A stretch of 11,622 bases of DNA from CAYGZC01 sp964354225 (GCA_964354225.1 CAYGZC010000144.1:1-11622), one strand, 5' to 3'; positions 1 through 6,597 are shown, counted from the stretch's first letter. Numbers and translations are program-made. Notes: generated by a model not told the origin, from the sequence alone.

Positions 1-2
1 AA

Positions 3-197
3 TACGTAGAAAAAGTTACTCAGATATTTAAGCATTCCATGCCGAAGAGCATTAAGGTTGCAATAATGGAAGTTCCTTGTTGTTCGGGTTTAGTACAAAT
101 TGCTCAGCAAGCCGCAATAAATGCAGAACTGAAACTGCCAATTGAAGTTATAGTGATTGGAATCAGGGGTAAGCTGCTCGCAAAACGAACAATCTAA
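3..197 (+). CDS. 4Fe-4S ferredoxin-like protein, C-terminal fragment
   Basis: This is the last 64 codons of a gene that enters from the left edge; the only frame open from the edge starts at base 3 and stops with TAA at 195-197. The peptide contains IKVAIMEVPCCSGLVQIA followed by IEVIVIGIRGKLL. That is how the C-terminal domain ends in a family of roughly 200-residue ferredoxin-like proteins with N-terminal 4Fe-4S clusters, in which the MEVPCC(S/G)GL motif is conserved. From family knowledge, such proteins often lie next to hybrid cluster protein (hydroxylamine reductase) genes in anaerobes and may pass electrons to it; nothing in this window proves that here. The cluster-binding half is outside the window, so the identification rests on the tail alone. 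The methyltransferase gene follows after about 20 bases. Confidence 0.68.
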   Translation, partial: YVEKVTQIFKHSMPKSIKVAIMEVPCCSGLVQIAQQAAINAELKLPIEVIVIGIRGKLLAKRTI

Positions 198-219
198 AAT
201 CAAAGAGAGAGTGTTCAAC

Positions 220-1002
220 GTGAATACGATAGATGTTAAAACATTCTATAACACTTTAGCGGATGAGTACGATTCGATGACATCGTTTGAGCAACGCCTT
301 ATTAAGGAAGAGTCGCTTTTTCGCTCACTTGTCGAAAAGTACAAAATCAAAACGGCACTCGATGCCGGCTCGGGCACAGGTGTGCATTCACTTCTGCTGG
401 CACAGTCAGGTGTTGAAGTTACAGCCGTTGATGTTTCCCAGAAAATGCTTCAGCTCCTTTCTGCCCATGCTCACGAAAAAAAGATAAAAGTCAAAACAGT
501 CAAAGCTGTCTTCTTGAACCTACCGAAAAAGATTCACGACAAATTTGATGCTGTCTTCTGCATGGGCAACTCACTGGTTCACGCAAAGACAAAAAGAGAA
601 CTTAAAAATATTCTTTCCAATTTCTATACATTATTAAATTTGAATGGAATTTTATTCATACAAATCCTCAACTACGATAGAATCATTTCGAAACGAGAAA
701 TAATTCAAAGCATTAAAGAATCAGGTGGAAAATTTTTTATTCGCTTCTATGGATTCGAAGAAAAATATATCGATTTTAATTTTTTAACTATTGAGCGAAA
801 AGGTGGCATACTTCATCACAGAATACAAACGATAAAACTTAGACCCATTATACAAAAGGATATGCTTAGATTACTAAAAGAAATTGGATTCAAAAAGATT
901 GAATCACTTGATGGATTGATTGGTAATAAATTTTCAAAAAATACGTCCAGGGATTTATTCATCGTAGCAAAAAAAATCATTAATCACAATTTGATAATCT
1001 AA
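220..1002 (+). CDS. class I SAM-dependent methyltransferase
   Basis: This is a soluble methyltransferase of about 260 residues with a Rossmann fold. With the start at 220, motif I (LDAGSGTG) is at residues 47-54, the acidic ribose-binding residue ends VTAVD at 71, and DAVFCMGNSL at 110-119 is the motif IV region. The C-terminal part (DLFIVAKK near the end) resembles small-molecule methyltransferases such as glycine/sarcosine N-methyltransferase relatives. The substrate cannot be read from the sequence. I chose GTG at 220, preceded by AGAGAGAG at about 8 nt. GTG at 211 is an alternative. The longer TTG start at 157 would overlap the ferredoxin gene by 40 bases and lies before the conserved region. 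Odd: by hand count, bases 301-540 are about 45% GC but 601-840 only about 26%. Confidence 0.82.
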   Translation: MNTIDVKTFYNTLADEYDSMTSFEQRLIKEESLFRSLVEKYKIKTALDAGSGTGVHSLLLAQSGVEVTAVDVSQKMLQLLSAHAHEKKIKVKTVKAVFLNLPKKIHDKFDAVFCMGNSLVHAKTKRELKNILSNFYTLLNLNGILFIQILNYDRIISKREIIQSIKESGGKFFIRFYGFEEKYIDFNFLTIERKGGILHHRIQTIKLRPIIQKDMLRLLKEIGFKKIESLDGLIGNKFSKNTSRDLFIVAKKIINHNLII

Positions 1003-1048
1003 AATATAAAAATTACACTAATTCAACAACCAATCCTATGAAGGATAT

Positions 1049-2302
1049 ATGAAACATGTGTACCAATTGATACTCATAATAGCAGTGGGCATCATTTTCA
1101 CACTTGCAGCGTCTGCACAGGTATGCGTAGATTGCCACAAGAACATCACGCCCAACATTGTTGCCGATTGGCAATTAAGTAAGCACAGCCAAAACGGTGT
1201 CGAGTGCACTACATGCCATGGTGACAAGCATACGAATGTTCAGGATGTTGCTAATGTTAATATTCCGACTCCTGAAACGTGTAATCCATGTCATGATGCT
1301 CAGGTAACACAGTATAAAAAAGGTAAACACGCGGTAGCATGGGCTGCCATGAAAGCGATGCCCACAGCACACTTCCAGCCGATGGCAATGATGGAGGGAA
1401 TGAAGGGCTGCGGTGGCTGTCATAAAATCGGAGTGAAGAGTGAAGCTGAGATTAAAGATTTGAAGAAAAACGGTGCCGGTTTTGGTGTCGCCTCATGCGA
1501 TGCCTGCCATACAAGGCACACATTTTCTAAAACAGAAGCCCAGCAGCCGCAAGCGTGTCAAACTTGTCATATGGGATTCGATCACCCACAATGGGAGATG
1601 TATTCAGGATCGAAGCATGGTATCCGGTATTTACTCAAACAAAATAAAACTCTTCCCGAAAATACTCCCGCACCAACATGCCAGACCTGTCATATGCAAG
1701 AAGGTAATCACGAAGTCAGAACTGCGTGGGGATTCCTTGCTGTTCGTTTGCCAATGCCAGAGGATAAGCAATGGGCGGCTGACCGGGTAACAATTCTTCA
1801 GGGACTCGGTGTTCTGGATCCCAACGGTAAACCGACCGGTAGACTTGAAGTTGTGAAAGCGGCTGATGTTGCACGACTCGACCAAAATAGCTGGCAAATA
1901 GAGCGCGACAAGATGATCAAGACGTGCAATCAATGTCACTCGGTTAATTTTGCAAAAGGCGAATTGGAAAAAGGCGACAACATGATTAAAGAAGCCGATC
2001 ACCTCATGGCGGAAGCAATTCGAACGGTTGCAGGTTTGTATAAAGGTGGTATAATCAAAAAAGCAAAAAGTTATGCATATAATTTCCCCGACTTACTCAC
2101 ATTCCACGATGCACCGACTACGATCGAGCAGACGTTATTCGTAATGTTCCTCGAGCATCGGATGCGGACATTCCAGGGTACATTCCACGCAAATCCTGAT
2201 TATGCACTCTGGTATGGATGGAGTGAGATGCAGAGAGATTTGACCGAGATCAAAACAATAGCAGAAGAGTTAAGAGCTAAACCTAAAGGAAAGAAGAAAT
2301 AA
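1049..2302 (+). CDS. octaheme c-type cytochrome, hydroxylamine oxidoreductase (HAO) family
   Basis: This is a periplasmic multiheme cytochrome of 417 residues. Residues 1-23 form a signal peptide (hydrophobic LILIIAVGIIFTLAASA). Eight CXXCH motifs start at residues 26, 53, 78, 121, 150, 170, 211 and 293, followed by a heme-free helical C-terminal part (about 300-410). This heme count and the helical tail match the HAO/Multi-haem_cyto family. In nitrifiers HAO oxidises hydroxylamine; in anaerobes such as epsilonproteobacteria related proteins are thought to reduce nitrite or hydroxylamine. I infer the reductive or detoxifying role because the context is anaerobic and no ammonia-oxidation gene is present. 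A tyrosine-containing DYALWYG segment lies at 384-390; whether it matches the tyrosine cross-linked to heme P460 in nitrifier HAO needs an alignment. No NapC/NrfH-type quinol partner is encoded beside it. AAGGAT precedes the ATG closely. Confidence 0.85.
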   Translation: MKHVYQLILIIAVGIIFTLAASAQVCVDCHKNITPNIVADWQLSKHSQNGVECTTCHGDKHTNVQDVANVNIPTPETCNPCHDAQVTQYKKGKHAVAWAAMKAMPTAHFQPMAMMEGMKGCGGCHKIGVKSEAEIKDLKKNGAGFGVASCDACHTRHTFSKTEAQQPQACQTCHMGFDHPQWEMYSGSKHGIRYLLKQNKTLPENTPAPTCQTCHMQEGNHEVRTAWGFLAVRLPMPEDKQWAADRVTILQGLGVLDPNGKPTGRLEVVKAADVARLDQNSWQIERDKMIKTCNQCHSVNFAKGELEKGDNMIKEADHLMAEAIRTVAGLYKGGIIKKAKSYAYNFPDLLTFHDAPTTIEQTLFVMFLEHRMRTFQGTFHANPDYALWYGWSEMQRDLTEIKTIAEELRAKPKGKKK

Positions 2303-2311
2303 ATAATTCGT

Positions 2312-2349
2312 GAACCTGATAGGTTACAAAAACCTGTCAGGTTTATCTT
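2312..2349 (+). terminator. hairpin terminator after the octaheme cytochrome gene
   Basis: Left arm AACCTGATAGGTT (2313-2325) pairs with right arm AACCTGTCAGGTT (2331-2343) over 13 positions with a single G-U wobble, around the loop ACAAA. It sits 10 bases after the cytochrome stop codon. The following bases (TTATCTT) are only moderately T-rich, so termination may be partial. Each arm is itself nearly palindromic, and such AACCTG(A/T)CAGGTT units recur in FCB-group genomes; that last point is from general knowledge. Confidence 0.65.
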
Positions 2350-2352
2350 GAC

Positions 2353-2381
2353 TTGATATTTAATAATAAAGTTTGTAGTAT
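2353..2381 (+). promoter_or_regulatory. possible sigma-70-like promoter for the 57-codon ORF
   Basis: TTGATA (2353-2358) and TAGTAT (2376-2381) are separated by exactly 17 bases, and the ORF with a strong ribosome site starts 54 bases further on. The spacer is very AT-rich. Bacteroidota promoters often differ from this consensus, and chance matches in AT-rich DNA are common, so this is only a candidate. Confidence 0.3.
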
Positions 2382-2434
2382 TACAGTAGGTATTAGTTAA
2401 TCATTCAATATTCAATTTTGCATAAGGAGGTTTT

Positions 2435-2608
2435 ATGACACCGATTGAAGTTTACGACAAAACAGACCTTAAAACGGAAAAGAAATTATGGAGGCAATTG
2501 GGCAAGCTTAAGAAAAAACAAATATCTCAACCCGAGAATCCAAAACGATTTCGTGTAGTACAAAGTGTAAAAGCAGGACATATTCGCGGAGGGCACGCGT
2601 TCCATTGA
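2435..2608 (+). CDS. small hypothetical protein, 57 aa
   Basis: This short ORF begins with ATG preceded by AAGGAGG (2424-2430) at a 4-base spacing, the best Shine-Dalgarno on the + strand of the window. It encodes MTPIEVYDKT... and ends ...HIRGGHAFH with TGA at 2606-2608. The product is basic, lysine-rich in the middle (residues 13-29), predicted soluble, and has no signal peptide, membrane segment or cysteine. I do not recognise a family. It lies between the terminator of the cytochrome gene and the accessory genes, with a possible promoter of its own. It could be an intact small protein or the surviving front end of a longer gene cut by the events that built the island. The start signal makes translation likely. 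Confidence 0.5.
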   Translation: MTPIEVYDKTDLKTEKKLWRQLGKLKKKQISQPENPKRFRVVQSVKAGHIRGGHAFH

Positions 2609-2746
2609 ATAGCCGTAAAACCGTATAGCCGGCATTGCTTGATATTGAAAGAAGAACAAAAACGACAGAAATATATTCACATGTTAGTAAATAATAACCT
2701 TGTAAAATTATCGGTCTATTGGATCAAGCCAATCGTCCGACAAAAA

Positions 2747-2773
2747 CGGAATAAAAATCCCGAGCATCGGGAC
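2747..2773 (-). terminator. Rho-independent terminator pointing to the - strand, without a nearby - strand gene
   Basis: TCCCGA (2758-2763), loop GCA and TCGGGA (2767-2772) make a perfect 6-bp stem. On the - strand it is followed by TTTTTATT, the classic uridine tract; on the + strand no T-run follows. It therefore ends leftward transcripts, yet the nearest - strand gene is ptb, nearly 1.9 kb to the right. It may catch read-through of the nfn-buk-ptb operon or antisense transcripts over the two accessory genes. Confidence 0.6.
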
Positions 2774-2822
2774 ATCTATCATATCAAATTCGGGTGGATA
2801 TACGCAATGCTATTATACAGTA

Positions 2823-2832
2823 GTTAGCTGCC
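2823..2832. repeat. left copy of a 10-bp inverted pair (GTTAGCTGCC) bracketing the DUF2971 gene
   Basis: GTTAGCTGCC lies 31 bases before the DUF2971 start codon. Its exact reverse complement, GGCAGCTAAC, lies at 3712-3721 after that gene. A cassette starting at a GTT boundary and ending with a complementary CTAAC site is how integron cassettes are built: in the circular form the two would pair as the outer arms of one attC site. They could equally be short terminal inverted repeats of a small mobile unit. Confidence 0.45.
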
Positions 2833-2863
2833 ATTTTTCGCTCATAAGTTTCGAAGAATAATC

Positions 2864-3670
2864 ATGATTCACATGAGAAGCGATCGATTCGAAATCAGCG
2901 ACATAGTGTACCCAAAAAAGAGAGGAAGCGATTCGAGATTTCTTGATACGCCCGTCTATAGGTTTATGAGCTTCGAGGCATTACAAGAAATTCTGCTTTC
3001 GAGGTCAATTTGTCTCCTCAATACCAAATACTGGGAAGATACTTATGAAAATTTTCTGTCTAAGTCAGAAGTGATCGTCGGAGACACCCCTTTCGATTTA
3101 ACTTCCCACCAGCAAAGGCTTTTTGGAAGTTGTTGGACAAAGAAGCGTGAATCTGATGCATTGTGGCGTATTTACTCTCAGCACAAATGCGGCGTAAGAG
3201 TTCGCTCCACAATTCGAAAGCTGGCTCTCAGCCTCCAACAAGAATTTAGTAAATCCTTCGCTTGGACTGTCAACATCGGAGAAGTCAGATACCTGTCGGT
3301 GCATAACATCGTCACCTACTTTGAAGAGTTTTCTGAAGATGAGTTCGTGGCAGCAGCAACTAATTTGTTTAGAGACTCCATGTTCATGAAACGCCCAGAA
3401 TTTAAACACGAAGAAGAGATCCGAATCATTCTAAAAGTCAAAACGGTCCCTCCCATTTTCAGCAAAGTAGTGCCTTTGAGTATTGATCCAAAGGATGCAA
3501 TCGAGGAGATAACCTTTGATCCGAGAATCAGTGCTGATTTGTATGAGTTATTCGTTTCTAAACTGAAATTGATAGATTTCGATTGTCTTGCCAATAAATC
3601 CGATTTGTACAATCAAGACAGATTGAAGATTCGATTCAAGTTGAGTGATGATAAATTCGAGATTGCATAG
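2864..3670 (+). CDS. DUF2971 family protein
   Basis: This soluble protein of 268 residues carries the pattern of the DUF2971 family. VYRF with a following helix is at 31-45; NTKYWEDTYEN at 53-63 is the 'position with D..E' segment. FGSCWTKKRESDALWRIYSQHKCGVRV at about 87-113 corresponds to the family's CFS...LMWxxYAxxHxGxxI signature. VRYLS is at 141-145, MKRPEFKHEEEIRII at 175-189 corresponds to K...W.yE.E.R, and ITFDPR at 216-221. The biochemical function of the family is not established; members are common in accessory and phage-related DNA. There is no signal peptide. ATG at 2864 has only a weak GAAGAA upstream; a second ATG three codons in (2873) is also possible. The gene sits inside the 10-bp inverted pair, consistent with a single-gene mobile cassette. 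Sampled GC is about 42%. Confidence 0.72.
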   Translation: MIHMRSDRFEISDIVYPKKRGSDSRFLDTPVYRFMSFEALQEILLSRSICLLNTKYWEDTYENFLSKSEVIVGDTPFDLTSHQQRLFGSCWTKKRESDALWRIYSQHKCGVRVRSTIRKLALSLQQEFSKSFAWTVNIGEVRYLSVHNIVTYFEEFSEDEFVAAATNLFRDSMFMKRPEFKHEEEIRIILKVKTVPPIFSKVVPLSIDPKDAIEEITFDPRISADLYELFVSKLKLIDFDCLANKSDLYNQDRLKIRFKLSDDKFEIA

Positions 3671-3711
3671 GAGATTCTTAAAAACAACACAGAATTGACC
3701 GTGCGGCAAAC

Positions 3712-3721
3712 GGCAGCTAAC
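3712..3721. repeat. right copy of the 10-bp inverted pair (GGCAGCTAAC)
   Basis: This is the exact reverse complement of 2823-2832, located 41 bases after the DUF2971 stop codon and 45 bases before the ATG of the next gene. It is followed by a small hairpin (ATAGAA at 3739-3744 with TTCTAT at 3750-3755). Together they could be part of a degenerate recombination site, but no clear second core site is visible. Confidence 0.45.
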
Positions 3722-3766
3722 AGCAGAACAGAAGAAACATAGAATCGTTTTCTATTATTGGTATAT

Positions 3767-4459
3767 ATGGAATTTCTTTTTTTTATCATTGCATTAATCA
3801 TCGCCCTCTTTATAATAATTCATCTTAGAGCTTTAACAGATGATGAAGTTAAACAACTTGGAATAAAAAGAAGAAATAAGAAGGTCGAAGTATACTATTC
3901 TCATGATAATGTACAATACCTAGCGGATAGAAAAGATAAGAAGGCAATGCCACCCTATGGGAGTTTCTTTACTGTTAACTGGAAACTTCAGGTTGCTCCT
4001 CCAATTGCCGCCTCTTTTCTAAAATTTAAGAAGCATGAATGGATTATGATTGCCTTCGAAAAGGAGAGGATCGTTTCATATGTTTGGATGAATAAAGGTC
4101 TTGATAGTAAGAGTGTCGGATTAGGGATACAAATTGAAAGAGTACAAGCGATCTGTCGACAATCTGGTTATAAATCAGTACTTTTATTCCATAATCACAT
4201 AAATTCCAGACCTAGTTCATACACAACTGGTGTACCAAGCCAATTAGATCAAGAAACAACAAATAATTGGGCGCAAATTCTCAATGGTTCCGATATCTCA
4301 CTATTGGCATACATTTGTGAACGTGGAGTGCCTTATAGATTTTTATTACGTGTTCCTGATTCCTTTTTTCCTATTTCTAATTTTATTGATGAGATTTCGG
4401 AATTAAATGGTGTCTCGTGGTTTGATAACTTTCCATTGCATATGGAAAGGATATTTTAG
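3767..4459 (+). CDS. membrane-anchored protein with RadC-like JAB/MPN domain
   Basis: The protein has about 230 residues. Numbered from the TTG at 3758, a single hydrophobic segment spans 6-23 (FLFFIIALIIALFIIIHL), so it is probably anchored with the rest cytoplasmic. Residues about 95-195 resemble the JAB domain of RadC: SVLLFHNHINSRP at 140-152 gives the metal ligands H145 and H147, and PSQLD at 160-164 gives S161 and D164, followed by a helix and SLLAYICERG. RadC has 7 residues between the second His and the Ser; here there are 13. The catalytic glutamate expected about 35-40 residues before the HNH appears replaced by hydrophobic residues (Y108, V109, W110). I prefer ATG at 3767; TTG at 3758 adds three residues, and neither has a clear Shine-Dalgarno. 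Three sampled lines average about 32% GC, lower than neighbours. The substrate is unknown. Confidence 0.6.
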   Translation: MEFLFFIIALIIALFIIIHLRALTDDEVKQLGIKRRNKKVEVYYSHDNVQYLADRKDKKAMPPYGSFFTVNWKLQVAPPIAASFLKFKKHEWIMIAFEKERIVSYVWMNKGLDSKSVGLGIQIERVQAICRQSGYKSVLLFHNHINSRPSSYTTGVPSQLDQETTNNWAQILNGSDISLLAYICERGVPYRFLLRVPDSFFPISNFIDEISELNGVSWFDNFPLHMERIF

Positions 4460-4529
4460 CTTCATCTTATGACGATATTTATAAGATTCGCTTGTTAGTG
4501 TTAAACCAAACTTAAAGAATTATTTTAAC

Positions 4530-4555
4530 GCCGCCAACTTCCTATAACACGCGGC
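4530..4555. repeat. weak inverted repeat in the gap between convergent genes
   Basis: GCCGC (4530-4534) and GCGGC (4551-4555) flank a 16-base loop in the 155-base gap between the JAB-like gene and ptb. The surrounding bases (TTAACGCCGCC ... GCGGCTAAAC ... CACGCGC) are GC-rich against an AT-rich background. This may be a degenerate recombination site at the right end of the island or a weak terminator. I see no T-run that would make it a good terminator for ptb. Confidence 0.25.
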
Positions 4556-4614
4556 TAAACTCCACGCGCTTGTTTATGTTCACCTGTTAATAGTGCACGT
4601 TCAACCACGAAACA

Positions 4615-5526
4615 TTACACCTTATTCTGATTACTCATCACCACACCCAGCGCAATCGAGAGCATCTTGGCATCACTCTTGTCTGCGCGTGAAGGAATGA
4701 GAATTGAAATTTTACCCCCAACAATTACATGTGCTAAACGGAAACCAGCAAGGTAGGTTGTTCCTTTGGCAAAAATATTTGCCGCTTCAATCGATGGCAA
4801 TATCAGAATCTCGGCATTCCCAGCAACAGGCGATTTGATTCCTTTTTCGTTTGCCGCTTCCTGCGATATCGCATTATCGAGTGCAAGCGGTCCGAATACA
4901 GTGCAACCTTTTATCTCGCAGCGCTCGTTCATCTTCGTCAATTCGGCAGCATCAACCGATGATTGAAGCTTGGGATTCACAAATTCCGTAGCAGAAAGAA
5001 CGGCAACTTTCGGATTCATATTTCCCAAAGCATGAGCCACCATAACCGAATTTTCTATTAATGCTACTTTATCATTCAAGTCGGGAGCGAGCGTCAATCC
5101 TCCATCCGTAATCATAACGAGTTTGTTTCCAACTCTTGCGGGATATTCAAATATAAAAACATCCGAAAGTAATCTTCCGGTCCGAATTCTAGATTCTTCC
5201 TGAAGCACGGCTTTCATCATCGTACCTGTATCGATTCCGCCTTTCATCAAGATGGCTCCCCTGCCCTCGCGAATCAGTCCGATCGACTTTTGAAGCGCAC
5301 GGTTTACGTCCGGCTCGTGAATGATTTCGATGCCCGAAGAGATTTCTCCTGCCAATTTTTTACGAATGATATTTTCGTCTCCAACGAGAATGAATTCTGC
5401 CAAACCCAGCTTTCTTGCTTGTGTAACCGCCGATAATGTTTCTTCGTTGGTTGGATAAATAACTACGACACGTTTCCCTTTTATCTTTGCCGCCGCCTCA
5501 AGAAGCTGATCGAAATTTTGGATCAT
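4615..5526 (-). CDS. ptb: phosphate butyryltransferase
   Basis: The enzyme converts butyryl-CoA (often also isobutyryl- or isovaleryl-CoA) and phosphate to the acyl phosphate plus CoA, the partner step to butyrate kinase. The 303 residues match the usual length. Family features: MKGGIDTGTMMKAVL at 94-108, VMITDGGLTLAPDL at 137-150, PKVAVLSATEFVNPKL at 172-187, then TVFGPLALDNAIS at 209-221, IKSPVAGNAEILILPSIEAAN at 230-250 and PSRADKSDAKMLSIAL at 278-293. These are hallmarks of the phosphate acetyl/butyryltransferase domain. The length, the spacing and the adjacent kinase favour butyryl over acetyl. The ATG lies 3 bases after the kinase stop codon, with GGAG about 15 bases upstream, so the two are cotranscribed. 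It is the last gene of the row; no convincing terminator directly follows. Confidence 0.92.
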   Translation of the reverse strand: MIQNFDQLLEAAAKIKGKRVVVIYPTNEETLSAVTQARKLGLAEFILVGDENIIRKKLAGEISSGIEIIHEPDVNRALQKSIGLIREGRGAILMKGGIDTGTMMKAVLQEESRIRTGRLLSDVFIFEYPARVGNKLVMITDGGLTLAPDLNDKVALIENSVMVAHALGNMNPKVAVLSATEFVNPKLQSSVDAAELTKMNERCEIKGCTVFGPLALDNAISQEAANEKGIKSPVAGNAEILILPSIEAANIFAKGTTYLAGFRLAHVIVGGKISILIPSRADKSDAKMLSIALGVVMSNQNKV

Positions 5527-5529
5527 TTG

Positions 5530-6591
5530 CTAATACTCCATCGCTTTTTCTTGTCCACTAAGAACACGAAATGCTCCTTGAGCAAGCGCGAGCATTTCAT
5601 CTTCGCCTGGATAAATCAATATCGGTGCGATAAACCGAACTCTTTCTTCAATCCATGCGAGCAGCATTTTCGAGTTTGCCATACCTCCTGCAATAATAAT
5701 CGCATTGATATTGCCATTAAGAACTGTCGCCATTGCACCAATTTCTTTTGCAATCTGGTAAGCCATTGCCCGATAAACTTCTTGAGCATTCTTATCTCCT
5801 GCAGCGATTCTCTTTTCTACCTCGACAACGGAATTTGTACCGAGGTAAGCAACTAGTCCACCTTTTCCCATAACCAATTTACGTAGATCGTTTTCTTTAT
5901 ACTCACCGGAAAAACAAAGAGAGATGAACGGCTGAAGTGGAAGTCCGCCTGTACGCTCAGGTGAAAACGGACCATCACTTGATGCATCATTAACATCGAT
6001 AATTTTTCCTCCACGCACTGGTGCAATGGAAATTCCTCCCCCTAAATGTGCAATAACAAACGATGAGCTTGTTAATTCTAATCCTAACTCATCGGTTGCA
6101 CGCCGTGCTGCGGCATGGATGTTAAGTGTGTGAGAAAGACTTCGTCTTTTGATTTTGGGATGTCCGGAATAGTAAGCCAGTGGTTCAAATTCATCAACAG
6201 ATACTGCATCAACTATGAACGAAGGACAATTATACTTAGCGGCGAGATCATAGGCAAGGGCGCATCCAATATTTGATGCATGTTCTCCCTGTAAGTTCGC
6301 ACGGGCATCTTTAAGCATTTGTTCATTCACACGATAAGTGCCGCCTTGTAATGAACGAAGCAAGCCGCCCATCGAGACTACAGCAGAACATTCATTTAAA
6401 CGTTTTGAAGCCCAATGATTGAATAGCTCAAGTCGATACGGAAATTGCTCCCAAATGTTTTTATACTTTTGGATCTCTTCGGCAGAATGATTTATCACAT
6501 CGCGCTCTTTGATGGAATCATTTTCACAAAGTGCGATTTTGGTGGAAGTCGAGCCTGGATTTACAGCAAGAATTGTAATATGCGTTTGCAT
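5530..6591 (-). CDS. buk: butyrate kinase
   Basis: It makes ATP and butyrate (or a branched short-chain acid) from the acyl phosphate and ADP. The 353-residue protein has the ASKHA kinase fold of the acetate/butyrate kinase family: phosphate-1 motif VNPGSTSTK at 10-18, GEHASNIGCALAYDLA at 102-117, SLSHTLNIHAAAR at 151-163, HLGGGIS at 182-188, SDGPFSPERTGGLP at 205-218, IIAGGMA at 299-305 and PGEDEMLALAQGA at 328-340. The length and these motifs match butyrate kinase rather than the longer acetate kinase. I chose ATG at 6591; the open frame also has TTG codons at 6597 and 6594, directly after the nfnB stop, but homologues start at the MxxxxILAVNPGS region. Spacing to nfnB is 6 bases and to ptb 3, so it sits in one operon. 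Confidence 0.94.
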   Translation of the reverse strand: MQTHITILAVNPGSTSTKIALCENDSIKERDVINHSAEEIQKYKNIWEQFPYRLELFNHWASKRLNECSAVVSMGGLLRSLQGGTYRVNEQMLKDARANLQGEHASNIGCALAYDLAAKYNCPSFIVDAVSVDEFEPLAYYSGHPKIKRRSLSHTLNIHAAARRATDELGLELTSSSFVIAHLGGGISIAPVRGGKIIDVNDASSDGPFSPERTGGLPLQPFISLCFSGEYKENDLRKLVMGKGGLVAYLGTNSVVEVEKRIAAGDKNAQEVYRAMAYQIAKEIGAMATVLNGNINAIIIAGGMANSKMLLAWIEERVRFIAPILIYPGEDEMLALAQGAFRVLSGQEKAMEY

Positions 6592-6597
6592 CAACAA

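Noticed and set aside
157..219. Longer start (TTG at 157) for the methyltransferase
   Set aside because: It overlaps the ferredoxin gene by 40 bases and adds residues with no resemblance to the family; GTG at 220 has a purine-rich site at the right distance.
2382..2823. 8-bp direct repeat TACAGTAG at 2382-2389 and 2816-2823 around the small ORF, as a target-site duplication
   Set aside because: It is short and AT-rich, no transposase or terminal inverted repeats accompany it, and chance occurrence is plausible.
2639..2827. 62-codon + strand ORF in the spacer before the DUF2971 gene
   Set aside because: It starts with TTG without a ribosome site, has unlikely composition, and runs straight through the terminator hairpin at 2747-2773.
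5518..5856. 112-codon + strand ORF opposite butyrate kinase, and similar opposite-strand ORFs over nfnA, nfnB and the peptidase
   Set aside because: Their opposite strands encode well-recognised enzymes; the ORFs show cysteine- and serine-rich, family-less sequence typical of antisense shadows.
6592..6597. TTG codons directly after the nfnB stop as the butyrate kinase start
   Set aside because: The ATG at 6591 gives the usual family N-terminus and is the stronger start codon.
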